A DNA stretch of 64,000 bases from Pseudoxanthomonas japonensis. GTDB lineage: Bacteria > Pseudomonadota > Gammaproteobacteria > Xanthomonadales > Xanthomonadaceae. Positions 50,541 to 59,036 of the stretch are shown here, piece by piece (position 1 is the first letter of the stretch; each line of letters begins with the position of its first letter). The DNA is taken from assembly GCF_010093445.1 (NCBI RefSeq), contig NZ_PDWW01000009.1:1-64000 (forward strand), given 5' to 3'. The position numbers and the translations under genes were made by a program. The notes under the pieces are model-generated. The model had not been told where the DNA came from, made no database searches, and worked only from the letters and a program-made list of their open reading frames with translations.

Positions 50541-52691
50541 TCAGAACTTGCCGTAATACCCTTCCTTCAACGCGTCGAACAGGTTGGCGGCGGTGTGCAT
50601 TTCTCCGTCGTACTCGATCTGCTCGTTGCCCTTCACCTCGATGACGTTGCCGTCTTCCAGCTCGAAGCGGTAGGTGGTGTTCTCCAGGTCGGCTTCCTTC
50701 ACCAGCACGCCCTGGAAGGCGGCCGGGTTGAAGCGGAACGTGGTGCAGCCCTTCAGGCCCTGCTGGTGGGCGTAGCGGTAGATGTCCTTGAACTGCTCGT
50801 ACGGGTAGTCCGTGGGCACGTTGGCGGTCTTGGAGATGGAGCTGTCCACCCACTTCTGCGCGGCGGCCTGCACGTCGACGTGCTCCTTGGGGGAGATGTC
50901 GTCGGCGGCGATGAAGTACTCCGGCAGTTTGGCGTCCGGGTCGTCGGAGAACGGCATGGCCTTGCCGTTGACCAGCTCGCGGTAGGCCAGCAGCTCGTAG
51001 GAATAGACGTCGACCTTTTCCTTGGACTTCTTGCCTTCGCGGATCACGTTGCGGCTGTAGTGGTGCGCGAACGAGGGCTCGATGCCGTTGGAGGCGTTGT
51101 TGGCCAGCGACAGGCTGATGGTGCCGGTCGGGGCGATCGAGCTGTGGTGGGTGAAGCGGCTGCCGACTTCGGCCAGCTCATCGACCAGCTCCGGCGCCAC
51201 GGTGGCCACGCGCTGCATGTAGCGGCTGTACTTGGCGTGCAGCACCTTGCCGGGGATCTCCTGGCCGACCTTCCAGCCGTCGGTCGCCATTTCCGGGCGC
51301 TGGCGCAGCATGGCGGCGGTGACGGCGAAGCGCTCTTCCATGATCGGGGCGGCGCCCTTCTCCTTGGCCAGCGCCAGGCCCATTTCCCAGCCGGCCACGG
51401 CCATCTCGCGGGCGATCGCCTCGGTGAACTCGCAGGACGCGGCGCTGCCGTACTTGTGCTTGAGCATGGTCAGCGTGCTGCCCAGGCCCAGGAAGCCCAT
51501 GCCGTGGCGGCGCTTGCGCAGGATTTCCTGGCGCTGCTGTTCCAGCGGCAGGCCGTTCACTTCGACCACGTTGTCGAGCATGCGGGTGAACACGCGCACG
51601 ACTTCCTTGTATTCCTCCCAGTCGAAGCGCGCCTGGTCGGTGAAGGGGTCGCGCACGAAGGTGGTCAGGTTGACCGAGCCCAGCAGGCAGGCGCCGTACG
51701 GCGGCAGCGGCTGCTCGCCGCACGGGTTGGTCGCGCGGATCGTCTCGCACCACCAGTTGTTGTTCATCTCGTTGACGCGGTCGATCAGGATGAAGCCCGG
51801 CTCGGCGTAGTCGTACGTCGAGACCATGATCATGTCCCACAGGTGGCGGGCACGGATGTGGCCGTAGATCTTGCAGGCCACCAGGCCGTCTTCGCGGACG
51901 ATGTAGTTCTTGTGGGTGGGCCACTCGCGCCAGACGACCTGGGCGGCGTCCTCGACGTCGATGTCGCCCTTCTCCTTGACGTTCACCGGGAACACCAGCG
52001 GCCAGTCGGCGTCGGTGTCGACCGCTTCCATGAAGCCGTCGGTGATCAGCAGCGACAGGTTGAACTGGCGCAGGCGGCCGTCTTCGCGCTTGGCGCGGAT
52101 GAAGTCCTTGACGTCCGGGTGGGAGATTTCGAACGTGCCCATCTGCGCGCCGCGGCGGCCGCCGGCGGAGGACACGGTGAAGCACATCTTGTCGTAGATA
52201 TCCATGAAGGACATCGGGCCGGAGGTGTACGCGCCGGCGCCAGCGACGAAGGCGCCCTTCGGGCGCAGCGTGCTGAATTCGTAGCCGATGCCGCAGCCGG
52301 CCTTCAGGGTCAGGCCGGCTTCGTGGACCTTGTCCAGGATGCCGTCCATCGAGTCCTCGATGGTGCCGGAGACGGTGCAGTTGATGGTGCTGGTGGCCGG
52401 CTTGTGCTGCTGGGCGCCGGCGTTGGAGGTGATGCGGCCGGCCGGGATGGCGCCGCGGCGCAGCGCCCACACGAAGCGCTCGTACCAGTAGGCGCGCTTC
52501 TCGGGGGTGGCTTCCGCGTCGGCCAGGGCGCGGGCCACGCGCTGGTAGGTGCCGTCGATGTCGGCGTCGAGAGCCTCGCCCTGCTTGGTCTTCAGGCGGT
52601 ACTTCTTGTCCCAGATGTCCTGGGACGCCGGCTGCATGGGGACCAGGGTGGGCTGTTCCGTCTTGATCGCCTCGAGGCGCACCGTACTCAT
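50541..52691 (-). CDS. nrdJa: Class II (adenosylcobalamin-dependent) ribonucleotide reductase, catalytic subunit NrdJa
   Basis: 716 residues. The effector and active-site segments are visible: INCTVSGTIEDSMDGILDKV with the active-site cysteine region, LKAGCGIGYEFSTLRP, SSAGGRRGAQMGTF, NPCGEQPLPPYGACLLGSVNLT with the radical cysteine motif, and SIAPTGTISLSLANNASNGIEP. It converts ribonucleotides to deoxyribonucleotides with an adenosylcobalamin radical. The C-terminal redox cysteines are encoded separately in nrdJb. GGAGAA lies 12 bases before the ATG. Upstream is a pair of NrdR-box-like sites. Confidence 0.92.
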   Translation of the reverse strand: MSTVRLEAIKTEQPTLVPMQPASQDIWDKKYRLKTKQGEALDADIDGTYQRVARALADAEATPEKRAYWYERFVWALRRGAIPAGRITSNAGAQQHKPATSTINCTVSGTIEDSMDGILDKVHEAGLTLKAGCGIGYEFSTLRPKGAFVAGAGAYTSGPMSFMDIYDKMCFTVSSAGGRRGAQMGTFEISHPDVKDFIRAKREDGRLRQFNLSLLITDGFMEAVDTDADWPLVFPVNVKEKGDIDVEDAAQVVWREWPTHKNYIVREDGLVACKIYGHIRARHLWDMIMVSTYDYAEPGFILIDRVNEMNNNWWCETIRATNPCGEQPLPPYGACLLGSVNLTTFVRDPFTDQARFDWEEYKEVVRVFTRMLDNVVEVNGLPLEQQRQEILRKRRHGMGFLGLGSTLTMLKHKYGSAASCEFTEAIAREMAVAGWEMGLALAKEKGAAPIMEERFAVTAAMLRQRPEMATDGWKVGQEIPGKVLHAKYSRYMQRVATVAPELVDELAEVGSRFTHHSSIAPTGTISLSLANNASNGIEPSFAHHYSRNVIREGKKSKEKVDVYSYELLAYRELVNGKAMPFSDDPDAKLPEYFIAADDISPKEHVDVQAAAQKWVDSSISKTANVPTDYPYEQFKDIYRYAHQQGLKGCTTFRFNPAAFQGVLVKEADLENTTYRFELEDGNVIEVKGNEQIEYDGEMHTAANLFDALKEGYYGKF

Positions 52692-53215
52692 GGTTGTCTT
52701 GTTCTCCTGAACGACTGGAACGTCATTGACTGTGGTGGCGGGCGAGCCGTGGCCCACCCCGGTACTCATTGCGGTGCCGGACGACGGAGACGACACCGCG
52801 CGCGGCCGCACGACGTGCGCCACACCGGTTGCCGATTTGTGGACGTGGACCCTGCCGATGCCGTGGTGCCCACTGCTTCCCTCGCCCTCATGCGCCAATC
52901 CCCAAAGGCGCCCGATTTCCCAAGGCGTGTTGCCCGAAAAAACACCAGCACTTGGGTCCGCTTCGTGCTGGACCGCAACATCTTGTGTCAGCACGAAGTG
53001 GCAAAACTACGCCCGGGGGTGCCCCCTGTCAACCGGATTGACATGACATTTGCATGGCAGCGACCCCACCGTCCGTCATCACGCGGCGAACCGCGACGGA
53101 CGGTCGCAACCGGTGAACTTCATTGCAGGTTTAGGGGTCGGTCAGCAGACTCATTCAGGTTCGCGGGCGGCGCCGCCGGCCCGCTCCCTCCTTCGCAACG
53201 AGCTGCCGACCGACC
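52692..53215. other. Divergent intergenic region between nrdJa and the DegP-like protease gene
   Basis: About 520 bp without a convincing gene. It contains two NrdR-box-like sites (52942-52957, 52973-52988). No cobalamin riboswitch could be made out. Confidence 0.6.
52942..52988 (-). promoter_or_regulatory. Pair of NrdR-box-like sites upstream of nrdJa
   Basis: The site at 52973-52988 (CCGCAACATCTTGTGT) matches 12 of 16 positions of the NrdR consensus acaCwAtATaTwGtgt. The second, at 52942-52957 (ACACCAGCACTTGGGT), matches 10 of 16. Their centres are 31 bp apart, the usual three-turn spacing for NrdR. They lie about 250-300 bp upstream of the start codon, which is far but compatible with a long leader. 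Confidence 0.55.
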
Positions 53216-54697
53216 ATGAAGAAAACGCTGCGCCCGTTCCCCACCCTGCTTGCCCTGTCCGCCGCCGCCGCGTTCGGCGGGTTCGCCGCCACCGGCCTCA
53301 ACGACCTCTTCCAGAAACCCGCCCAGGCCGCGCCCAACGCCGCCGCCGCGGTCCCGACCGTCGCCGCCCTGCCCACCGCCGTGGACGGCCAGGTGCTGCC
53401 GTCGCTGGCGCCGATGCTCAAGCGCGTGACCCCGGCGGTGGTCAGCGTGTACAGCCGCCAGACCGTGCGCGTGGCCAGCCCGCTGGGGCCGTTCGGCGAC
53501 GATCCGGTGTTCCGCCGCATCCTGGGCATTCCCGACATGCCGCGCGAACGCGTCGAACGCGCGCTGGGCTCGGGCGTGATCGTCGATGCGACGCGCGGCT
53601 ACGTGCTGACCAACCACCATGTGGTGGAGAACGCCGACGGCGTGTCGGTCACGTTGAACGACGGCCGCCAGGTGGAAGCCGAGTTCATCGGTTCGGACCC
53701 CGACACCGACGTGGCGCTGATCCGCATCCCGACCCAGGGCCTGACCGCGGTGCCGATGGCCAACAGCGACCAGCTGCAGGTCGGTGATTTCGTCGTCGCG
53801 ATGGGCAACCCCTACGGCCTGGGCCAGACCGTGACCTCGGGCATCGTGTCGGCGGTGGGACGCAGCGGCATTCCGGTGGCGGGCTACCAGAACTTCATCC
53901 AGACCGATGCGTCGATCAATCCAGGCAATTCCGGCGGCGCGCTGGTCGACCTGCAGGGCCGGCTGGTCGGCATCAACACCGCCAGCTTCAACCCGCGCGG
54001 CAGCATGGCCGGCAACATCGGCTTGGGCTTCGCGATCCCGATCAACATGGCGCGCGGCATCATGGACCAGCTGATCGCCAACAACGGCGTGGTCCGGCGC
54101 GGCACGTTCGGCGTGGAATCGCAGGACGTGGACGAGCGCACCGCGCGCGGCCTCGGGCTGGACGTGGCGCGCGGCGCGCTGATCACCCGCGTGTATCCGG
54201 GTTCGGCCGCGGCCACCGCCGGCCTGCAGCCGGGCGACGTGGTGCTGTCGGCCAACGGCCAGCGCGTCGACAACCGCGCCGCCCTGCATAACTTCGAGGG
54301 CCTGCAACCGGTGGGCACGCAGGTGGCGCTGGACGTGCGCCGCGACGGCAAGCCGCTGCAGCTCAGCGTCGCGTTGAAGGAAGGCGTGCGCAACGCCGAG
54401 GGCGCGACGATCGATGCGCGCCTGACCGGTGCCACGTTGAAGGAGCTGGACGAATCGGCGCGGCAGCAGCTGCGCAGCATGATCCGCGGTGCGCAGGGCG
54501 GCGTGCAGGTCGGCAACGTGGTGCGCGACAGCCGTGCCTGGAACAGCGGCCTGCGGCCGGGCGACATCATCGTCGCCAGCAGCAGCGGCGAGTTCGGCGA
54601 CCTGCCGGGCTTCCGCGCCAGCTTCGAACGCAAGCCTGCGCAGCTGGTGCTGAACATCCTTCGCGGACGCGGCACCGGTCGCCTGCTGATGCAGTGA
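53216..54697 (+). CDS. Do/DegP-DegQ family periplasmic serine protease
   Basis: 493 residues. Signal segment PFPTLLALSAAAAFGGFAATG, then the trypsin-like domain: His in VLTNHHVVENADG, Asp in SDPDTDVALIRI and Ser in NPGNSGGALVDLQG. Two PDZ domains follow (GTFGVESQDV...GLQPGDVVLSANGQRV and VQVGNVVRDSRAWNSGLRPGDIIV). It degrades misfolded envelope proteins. Assignment to degP, degQ or mucD is not possible from the sequence alone. ATG preceded by the long nrdJ intergenic region. Confidence 0.92.
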   Translation: MKKTLRPFPTLLALSAAAAFGGFAATGLNDLFQKPAQAAPNAAAAVPTVAALPTAVDGQVLPSLAPMLKRVTPAVVSVYSRQTVRVASPLGPFGDDPVFRRILGIPDMPRERVERALGSGVIVDATRGYVLTNHHVVENADGVSVTLNDGRQVEAEFIGSDPDTDVALIRIPTQGLTAVPMANSDQLQVGDFVVAMGNPYGLGQTVTSGIVSAVGRSGIPVAGYQNFIQTDASINPGNSGGALVDLQGRLVGINTASFNPRGSMAGNIGLGFAIPINMARGIMDQLIANNGVVRRGTFGVESQDVDERTARGLGLDVARGALITRVYPGSAAATAGLQPGDVVLSANGQRVDNRAALHNFEGLQPVGTQVALDVRRDGKPLQLSVALKEGVRNAEGATIDARLTGATLKELDESARQQLRSMIRGAQGGVQVGNVVRDSRAWNSGLRPGDIIVASSSGEFGDLPGFRASFERKPAQLVLNILRGRGTGRLLMQ

Positions 54698-54710
54698 GGG
54701 AGATGACGCG

Positions 54711-54810
54711 GGAATGGGGAATGGGGAATGGATTCTTGCGTCCGCCGAAAGTCGCCGGACTTCCGGCGACGATATCGCCTCATTCCCCGTTCCCCATTCC
54801 CTGCTCCACC
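54711..54810. repeat. Inverted GAATGGGG repeats (palindromic element R4)
   Basis: GGGAATGGGGAATGGGGAATGG on the left and CATTCCCCGTTCCCCATTCCC on the right, with a small hairpin CGCCGGACTTCCGGCG in the centre. It lies between the protease gene and the DUF883 operon and could fold into a long stem that ends the protease transcript. Confidence 0.75.
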
Positions 54811-54871
54811 TAACAGCCCGTTCACTCCCGTGCATTAGAGTGACCGCATCCCCCGCCTGCAGGAGACACCC

Positions 54872-55240
54872 ATGAGCATGCCCACCAACACCGATGCCCT
54901 GAAGTCCAACCTCGGCGAAGCCGGATCGCACCTCGCCTCGGCCGCTGCCGCTGCCGGCGAAGCGATCAAGGGCGCGGCCAGCGCCGCCGGCGACGAACTG
55001 CGCCTGGGCAAGGCGAACATCAAGTCCGAGCTTGCCGACGGCGCGCTGTCCGGCCTGGCCGCGGCCGAAGCGGGCGGCGGCGCCGCCCGCGAGCAGGTCG
55101 ATGCGCTGATGGACAAGGGCCGCGACCTGATCGACAGCGCCGCCGACCTGATCCGCGAGCGCCCGATCGCCTCGTTCGGCGTCGCCTTCGCCGCGGGCTG
55201 GATCATCGCCAAGCTGGCGCGCAGTGGCGGCGACAAGTAA
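54872..55240 (+). CDS. DUF883-family (ElaB/YqjD-like) membrane-anchored protein
   Basis: 122 residues. An alanine-rich amphipathic helix region (SHLASAAAAAGEAIKGAASAAGDELRLGK) is followed by AREQVDALMDKGRDLIDSAADLIRERPIASFGVAFAAGWIIAKLAR, the ERPIASFGVAFAAG..A signature that ends DUF883 proteins with one C-terminal membrane helix. E. coli homologs tether ribosomes to the membrane in stationary phase. First gene of a three-gene unit. Confidence 0.88.
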   Translation: MSMPTNTDALKSNLGEAGSHLASAAAAAGEAIKGAASAAGDELRLGKANIKSELADGALSGLAAAEAGGGAAREQVDALMDKGRDLIDSAADLIRERPIASFGVAFAAGWIIAKLARSGGDK

Positions 55241-55249
55241 GCCCGCCGC

Positions 55250-55723
55250 GTGAGCGACGCGCCCCGCGACACCGAGACGCCGCCACCGCCCGACCTCATC
55301 GACAGCCTGAAGGAGGTCGGTGAGGCTGGCCGTGCCGCGTACGGCTCGGCCAAGGACACCGGCCGCGCGATGCGCGCGCTGGTGTCGGCCGACTTCGGGC
55401 TGGCGCGCAGCGCCTTCGGCCGCGCGCTGGCCTGGGCCGGCGTGGCCATCGTGTTCGGCGCCTCGGCCTGGCTGCTGGTCACCGGCGCGCTGATCGCGCT
55501 GATGCAGCGCTTCGGTTTCTCCTGGCTGCAGTCGCTGTCGTTCGCGGCGCTGCTCAGCCTGGCGGTCGCCGCGCTGGCGGCCTGGAAGGTGGGGCGCTAC
55601 TTCGACTACACCGGCATGCACGCCACGCGCCGGCAGCTGTCGAAGCTGGGCCTGTTCGACGAGGACCGCGCGGACGAGGAAGATCCGCCGGCGCCGCCCC
55701 CCGCCGGCAACGGAGGCGCCTGA
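55250..55723 (+). CDS. YqjE/phage holin-like membrane protein
   Basis: 157 residues, GTG start nine bases after the DUF883 stop. It has two hydrophobic helices (WAGVAIVFGASAWLLVTGALIAL and LSFAALLSLAVAALAAWKV), preceded by LIDSLKEVGEAGRAAYGSAKDTGRAMRALVSADFGLAR, as in YqjE-like proteins. The acidic C-terminus is Pro-rich. Probably a membrane partner of the DUF883 protein. Confidence 0.85.
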   Translation: MSDAPRDTETPPPPDLIDSLKEVGEAGRAAYGSAKDTGRAMRALVSADFGLARSAFGRALAWAGVAIVFGASAWLLVTGALIALMQRFGFSWLQSLSFAALLSLAVAALAAWKVGRYFDYTGMHATRRQLSKLGLFDEDRADEEDPPAPPPAGNGGA

Positions 55724-56154
55724 TGCGTTTCGAGCAACTACAGCAGCACGTGGAGCGCGCGGAGAAGCGGGTGGAACTGCGTGGCGCGCAGACGTCGCTG
55801 TACTGGACCATCCTCAAGCAGACATGGAAGGACGGCTGGACGCCGGGCCGCATCGTCATCGCCGGCGTGGTCAGCGGCTTCCTGGCCGGGCGCGCCGAAC
55901 CGCTGCGCGCGATGAACGGCGCACGCTGGATGCAGATGTTCACCGCGGTCTCCAGCTTCGTGGCGAGCGCGCAGGCGGCGGCCGCGGCCGACACCGCCGA
56001 GCAGGCAGCCGATACCGCGCAGGACATGCAGGAACAGGCCGAGGGCGTGCAGGCCGACGAGGAGCCGCTGGTGGACGAGGCCTTCGACCAGGACGACATC
56101 GTGGTCACCGCCCCGCGCCCGGCCGAAGCGGCGACGGAGCTGTCCGAGCGCTGA
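55723..56154 (+). CDS. Third membrane protein of the DUF883 operon (YqjK-position), function unknown
   Basis: 143 residues. MRFEQLQQHVERAEKRVELRGAQTSLYWTILKQTWKDGWTPGRIVIAGVVSGFLAGRAEPL has one hydrophobic segment. A coiled, acidic C-terminus is rich in Ala, Gln and Asp. The ATG overlaps the stop of the previous gene by one base (TGATG). In E. coli the third gene of this locus is yqjK; this one is not recognisably similar to it. Confidence 0.75.
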   Translation: MRFEQLQQHVERAEKRVELRGAQTSLYWTILKQTWKDGWTPGRIVIAGVVSGFLAGRAEPLRAMNGARWMQMFTAVSSFVASAQAAAAADTAEQAADTAQDMQEQAEGVQADEEPLVDEAFDQDDIVVTAPRPAEAATELSER

Positions 56155-56163
56155 GGTCCAGCG

Positions 56164-56280
56164 TTGTGGGTGCGACGTAAGTCGCGAGCTCTTCATGTGG
56201 CCGTGTCCCGCCTAGCGCGCGGGTGAACGCACCACACGCCCGACCTTCCGCGCCCATCGCGACTCACGTCGCTCCCACAG
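56164..56280. repeat. Inverted pair of GGTGCGACGTAAGTCGCGA repeats (family R3)
   Basis: TTGTGGGTGCGACGTAAGTCGCGA at 56164-56187 and TCGCGACTCACGTCGCTCCCACAG at 56257-56280 are inverse copies of an R3 element, also present as a pair at 62877-63027. It lies just before the AI-2E-family gene. Confidence 0.75.
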
Positions 56281-56324
56281 GATTGCCGCCACAATCGCGC
56301 ATCCTTCCAGGCGGCCACCTGCCC

Positions 56325-57422
56325 ATGAGCACACCCGCTCCACCCGACACACCGCCCGCCCCGGTCACGCCGCCGCCTTCACGCCCGCGCGCGTCGACGC
56401 CGCTGCTGGTGCTGGCCACGCTGGCCGTGGGCTACACGCTGTGGGCCGCGCAGGAAGTGCTACTGCCGGTGCTGCTGGCGATGTTCTTCGCCCTGGTCGG
56501 TAACCCGATCATCCGCGTGCTGCGGAAGCTCTACATCCCCCGCTTCGTCGGCGCGCTGATCGTGCTGGTGGGTGGCATGGCCGTGGCCGGGCTGCTGGCG
56601 CAGAAGATGCTGCCCTCGGCGATGGAATGGGCACAGCAGGCGCCGCGCGAGATGCGCCAGTTGGCGCCCAAGTTGCGCGAACTGACCAAGCCCGTGCAGG
56701 ACGCCAACAAGGCCGCCGAGAACTTCGCCCGCGCCGCCGCCGGCAGCCAGACCGGACGGCAGCCGCAGATCGTGCAGGCCAGGCCGGACGACCCGTACGG
56801 CAAGCTGCTGGCCACGCCGCGCGTGGTCGCCTCGCTGCTGGCGGTGGTGCTGCTGACGTTCTTCTTCATGGTCTACGGCGAGAACCTGCAGCGCAACGCG
56901 ATCGCGCTGCTGCCCGGACGGCAGCAGAAGAAGTTCACCGTGGAGATCCTGCATTCGATCGAGCGCGAGGTGTCGCGCTACGTGCTGACCATCAGCATCA
57001 TCAACACGGTGGTCGGCTTCGTGTTCGCAGGTGTGCTGTACCTGCTGGGCCTGCCGCTGGCCGAGGCGCTGCTGTGGGGCACGATGGCGGCGCTGCTGAA
57101 CTTCGCGCCCTACGTGGGACCGTTGATCGGCATGGTGGCGATGCTGCTGGTGGGTTTCATCAGCTTCGAACAGCCGTTCCAGTCGCTGCTGCCGGCGATC
57201 GCGTATCTGGTGCTGCACACGATCGAGGGTCAGATCGTCACGCCGATCATCCTGGGCAGGCGGATGGCGCTGTCGCCGCTGATCCTGATCCTGGCGCTGA
57301 TGCTGTTCGGCTGGTTGTGGGGAATCATCGGGTTGTTGCTGGCGGTGCCGCTGCTGGTGTGCGTGAAGCTGGTGCTGGCGCGGGTGGAAGGGATGGAAGG
57401 ATGGGCACGGCTGCTGGAGTGA
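56325..57422 (+). CDS. AI-2E/PerM-family transporter
   Basis: 365 residues. A Pro-rich N-terminus is followed by about eight hydrophobic helices (LLVLATLAVGYTLWAAQEVLLPVLLAMFFALV; GALIVLVGGMAVAGLL; VVASLLAVVLLTFFFMVYG; YVLTISIINTVVGFVFAGVLYLLGLPLAEALLWGTMAALLNFAPYVGPLIG; TPIILGRRMALSPLILILALMLFGWLWGIIGLLLAVPLLVCVK). The last blocks (NFAPYVGP, EGQIVTP, LGxRMALSP) are the family signature. Members export AI-2 or act as sodium/proton antiporters; the role here is open. Start chosen at the ATG before STPAPPDTP. Confidence 0.88.
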   Translation: MSTPAPPDTPPAPVTPPPSRPRASTPLLVLATLAVGYTLWAAQEVLLPVLLAMFFALVGNPIIRVLRKLYIPRFVGALIVLVGGMAVAGLLAQKMLPSAMEWAQQAPREMRQLAPKLRELTKPVQDANKAAENFARAAAGSQTGRQPQIVQARPDDPYGKLLATPRVVASLLAVVLLTFFFMVYGENLQRNAIALLPGRQQKKFTVEILHSIEREVSRYVLTISIINTVVGFVFAGVLYLLGLPLAEALLWGTMAALLNFAPYVGPLIGMVAMLLVGFISFEQPFQSLLPAIAYLVLHTIEGQIVTPIILGRRMALSPLILILALMLFGWLWGIIGLLLAVPLLVCVKLVLARVEGMEGWARLLE

Positions 57423-58295
57423 GCTAAGCCTCTCTCCCTGCGGGAGAGGGGTTGGGGTGAGGGGCGACGAAGCCCGCTTCCTCAATCTGCCCGGTTTTCC
57501 CAACATCCGCGATGGCTCTTCTGTTCCATGGCCTTGCGGAATGGATCTCTTTACTCACGCATGGCGCCGCTCGCCGCGGAGGGCATTCTTGACCAGCCAT
57601 CCGGCTGTTGAAAACCGCTTCTTTGCTTGTGCAAAGAAAGAATCAAAGAAACACACCCCAGGCGGCACGCCCTCCGCGCTGCGCGCTCCGGGTCCGCGAG
57701 CAGGCCGGGAACTACGTAAGGCACATCCATGTGCCATACGAAAACGCCGTCATCCATGACGGCGCCCTTCGGGTTGTACCCGGTCCACTCGCCGTGCCTC
57801 ATGGGGGCCCGAAGGCAAACAAAAGCAGAGCAGCGGTCTGGAGGTCTCAGGCGTGGCTCTTGGGGCCCCTGAGGTCCGGCAGGCCCGGCGTGTAAAACCC
57901 GCAGGGCGGCGCACAAGGATGTACGCCGTTTTCGTACAGGGCAGAGCCTGCCCCGTACTCGATACGGGGATGCCCTGCACGAAAATTCACGCCGGAACTG
58001 CGCACCCGTCGCGCAGCGACGGGCGGACCGCCGGGGTGTGTTTCTTTTGCCTACTTTTCTTTGCACAAGCAAAGAAAAGTAGGGCCCCCGCGGCCAGCGG
58101 CACCATGCCTGCAAGCCTACAGAGCCCCCCGCCAGGCCACGCAACAGGAAGCGACAGCGCGCGTCTGGAAAGGCGCAATGTCCGCGCAGGCGACGGACTT
58201 CGTTGGCCCTCACCCCAACCCCTCTCCCGCAGGGAGAGGGGCTCTATCCGGGCCCGGTGAAAGGCCCCCGGCCGCCCGGGTGTAAAATTGTGCCG
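57423..58295. repeat. Gene-free zone of nested inverted repeats
   Basis: 873 bp without a convincing gene. Outer pair: CTCTCCCTGCGGGAGAGGGGTTGGGGTGAGGG plus ACGAAG (57432-57475) and its reverse complement (58196-58240). Inner pair: CTTTGCTTGTGCAAAGAAA...AAAGAAACACACCCC (57617-57665) and its reverse complement (58029-58080). Each inner copy holds a TTTCTTTGC-TTGT-GCAAAGAAA hairpin. The 360-bp centre is not repeated in this window. Open frames here follow the repeats and look like shadows. Confidence 0.7.
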
Positions 58296-59036
58296 ATGAG
58301 CTTCCCCGTCCGCGCCATCACCCTCGACCTCGACGACACCCTCTGGCCGTTCGCCCCCATCGGCGCACGCATCGAGCGCGTCCTCGACGACTGGCTGCGC
58401 GAGCACAGCCCCGCCACCGCCGCCATGTTCCCCGTCGAACGCATGCGCGCCTTGCGCGAAGACATTTTCGCCGCCCACCCGCAGTACCTCCACGACCTCA
58501 GCCGCCTGCGCCGGTTGACGCTGGAACACGCCCTGCGCGAAAGCGGTGCCGACATGGCCCTGCTGGAACCGGCGTACGAGACCTTCTACGCCGCGCGCAA
58601 CCAGGTGGAGTACTACCCGGACGCACTGGACGCGCTGCAGCGCATCGCCGCACGCTTGCCCATCGCCGCGGTGACCAACGGCAATGCCGACCTGCAGCGG
58701 ATCGGGCTGGGGCACTTGTTCGTGCACCAGGTGCATTCGCGCGAGCACGGCGCGGCGAAGCCCGATGCCAGCATCTTCCACGCCGCCTGCGACCTGCTTG
58801 GCGTGCCGCCGGGCGACGTGCTGCACGTCGGCGACCATATCGAAATGGATGCCGTCGGCGCGTTGAAGGCCGGCCTGCGCAGCTGCTGGATCAACCGTCC
58901 GGAAGACCACGGCGGGCATCCACGCGCATGGCCGCACGACGCGCTGCGTCCTGATCTGGAATTCGCCACCCTCACCGCGCTGGCCGACTGGCTGGACGCC
59001 CACCCCGACTTCGCCACGGAACACGCCGCCGCATGA
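58296..59036 (+). CDS. HAD-family hydrolase (haloacid dehalogenase-like phosphatase)
   Basis: 246 residues. ITLDLDDTLWPFAP holds the nucleophile, VTNGNADLQRIGLG motif II, AAKPDASIFHAACD the lysine and HVGDHIEMDAVGALKAGL the metal-binding Asp pair. The cap helices are those of HAD-IA type, e.g. YjjG or phosphoglycolate phosphatase relatives. Its ATG lies just after TGTAAAATTGTGCCG, without a strong ribosome site. It overlaps the aminopeptidase gene by four bases (ATGA). Confidence 0.88.
   Translation: MSFPVRAITLDLDDTLWPFAPIGARIERVLDDWLREHSPATAAMFPVERMRALREDIFAAHPQYLHDLSRLRRLTLEHALRESGADMALLEPAYETFYAARNQVEYYPDALDALQRIAARLPIAAVTNGNADLQRIGLGHLFVHQVHSREHGAAKPDASIFHAACDLLGVPPGDVLHVGDHIEMDAVGALKAGLRSCWINRPEDHGGHPRAWPHDALRPDLEFATLTALADWLDAHPDFATEHAAA

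Noticed and set aside
52692-53215. Cobalamin riboswitch upstream of the B12-dependent reductase
   Set aside because: A GCCACT string occurs, but the conserved B12 box and the surrounding helices could not be found by eye.
50514-53219. 901-codon plus-strand frame opposite nrdJa
   Set aside because: Val/Gly/Asp-rich shadow of nrdJa; nrdJa has full family motifs.
53120-55621. 833-codon minus-strand frame over the protease gene
   Set aside because: Shadow; the plus-strand DegP-like protein has its full triad and PDZ domains.
57555-58260. Small frames such as those containing CFFDSFFAQAKK
   Set aside because: They translate the inner inverted repeat and occur in both orientations, so they are repeat artefacts.
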